From Acidimicrobiaceae bacterium (lineage in GTDB: Bacteria > Actinomycetota > Acidimicrobiia > Acidimicrobiales > Acidimicrobiaceae), in assembly GCA_013044365.1 (NCBI GenBank), contig JABEUP010000095.1:1-15531 (forward strand): a stretch of DNA of 15,531 bases. Reading direction: 5' to 3'. The position numbers and the translations under genes are program-made. Below the pieces are notes generated by a model, which saw only the letters and a list, made by a program, of their open reading frames with translations, was not told the origin of the DNA and did no database searches. Below are positions 15,013-15,531 of the stretch, piece after piece. Positions within the stretch are counted from its first letter, which is position 1. Each line of letters starts with the position of its first letter.

Positions 15013-15531
15013 TTAGATATCAGGCTCATCCATCATCGGAGTAGCCGGCCGGCCAATTTGGCGATATGCGGGATATAAGGCGGCAACTCCCGCCACAAAC
15101 ATAGCAACTATAGCACCTGCGGCCAGCAACGTAAGGGGGGTACCGATCTCATCAGCTACCAAACTGACTGGCATCACTGAAATCGGCCTGATAGATTGAG
15201 CGATCATATATACCCCCATCACGCGACCGTACTGACCAGGTTCAGTACTCATCATGATGAGGCTTGAGTTCAGCGCCTGGTAAGCATCTCCGGCCATGCC
15301 GGCCAGAAACAAAAACGGGATCGCTATGGCTAATTCATTTAACTGTACAAACAATGAAAATCCAACCAGTGAAAGGCCAAAGGATACGCCTAACACCAAT
15401 TGCAAAGTGGCTTTCTTGGGATAACGGGCAAATGAAGCCACTAACAAAGTTCCAACCAGCGACCCAACGCCGCCAATGCTCAACAAGACGCCCAACAATG
15501 TGGAACCGCCATGCAAAGGACCATCGGCAAC
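15013..15531 (-). CDS. MFS transporter, C-terminal part (5'-truncated by window edge)
   Basis: 172 residues of a Major Facilitator Superfamily membrane protein are visible. The frame is open to the last base of the window, and the TTG at 15516 is only an internal codon, so the N-terminal half lies outside. About five to six hydrophobic helices can be seen, including LLGVLLSIGGVGSLVGTLLV, a basic loop (ARYPKKATL), and a LFLAGMAGDAYQALNSSLIM helix typical of the MFS C-terminal half. The last residues (RPATPMMDEPDI) are a cytoplasmic tail. The MFS_3-like pattern includes exporters and importers. Beside ubiD it might carry an aromatic acid, but there is no substrate-specific signature. Confidence 0.8.
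   Translation of the reverse strand, partial: VADGPLHGGSTLLGVLLSIGGVGSLVGTLLVASFARYPKKATLQLVLGVSFGLSLVGFSLFVQLNELAIAIPFLFLAGMAGDAYQALNSSLIMMSTEPGQYGRVMGVYMIAQSIRPISVMPVSLVADEIGTPLTLLAAGAIVAMFVAGVAALYPAYRQIGRPATPMMDEPDI

Noticed and set aside
1..15531. CRISPR array, insertion sequence, tRNA or rRNA
   Set aside because: No regularly spaced direct repeats, no transposase-like frame and no recognisable tRNA or rRNA sequence on either strand by inspection.

Overview
The window is bacterial chromosomal DNA: tightly packed genes, clear Shine-Dalgarno sites, ATG, GTG and TTG starts, roughly balanced base composition, and no rRNA, tRNA, phage or insertion-sequence genes. The lineage cannot be fixed from the sequence. 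A fused gamma/alpha 2-oxoacid:ferredoxin oxidoreductase beside aromatic-CoA and molybdenum-hydroxylase genes would fit an uncultured Chloroflexota (SAR202/Dehalococcoidia-like) or a similar metabolically versatile soil or marine bacterium. That is only a guess.

Left part, plus strand: korA (5'-truncated by the window edge; its frame is open back to the first bases) and korB encode a 2-oxoacid (probably 2-oxoglutarate):ferredoxin oxidoreductase. A strong hairpin closes this unit. A minus-strand two-domain cupin protein and a divergent plus-strand SnoaL/NTF2-like protein follow, then a minus-strand pair: a small ParB-like 'DGYHR' protein and a MIP-family channel with two NPV motifs in place of NPA.

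Middle and right part: this looks like an aromatic-acid catabolic cluster. On the minus strand, hcrC-hcrA-hcrB overlap one another (ATGA junction, then a 23-base overlap). They encode a three-subunit molybdenum enzyme whose FAD subunit carries the extra four-cysteine insertion known from 4-hydroxybenzoyl-CoA reductase. A PaaK-type aryl-CoA ligase follows on the same strand. Divergent from hcrC, across an approximately 800-base spacer with promoter-like and inverted-repeat elements, is a UbiX flavin prenyltransferase. Convergent with it, across a 16-bp inverted-repeat terminator, is a UbiD (de)carboxylase, followed upstream by a 5'-truncated MFS transporter.

Working model (inference): the MFS protein moves an aromatic acid; UbiX makes prenylated FMN for UbiD, which adds or removes a ring carboxylate; the PaaK-like ligase makes the CoA thioester; HcrABC reductively removes a ring hydroxyl; KorAB could supply low-potential ferredoxin. 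The molybdenum subunit has Gln where this superfamily normally has its catalytic Glu, so its chemistry may differ from the prototype. No regulator, ferredoxin, benzoyl-CoA reductase or molybdenum-cofactor maturation gene is in the window.
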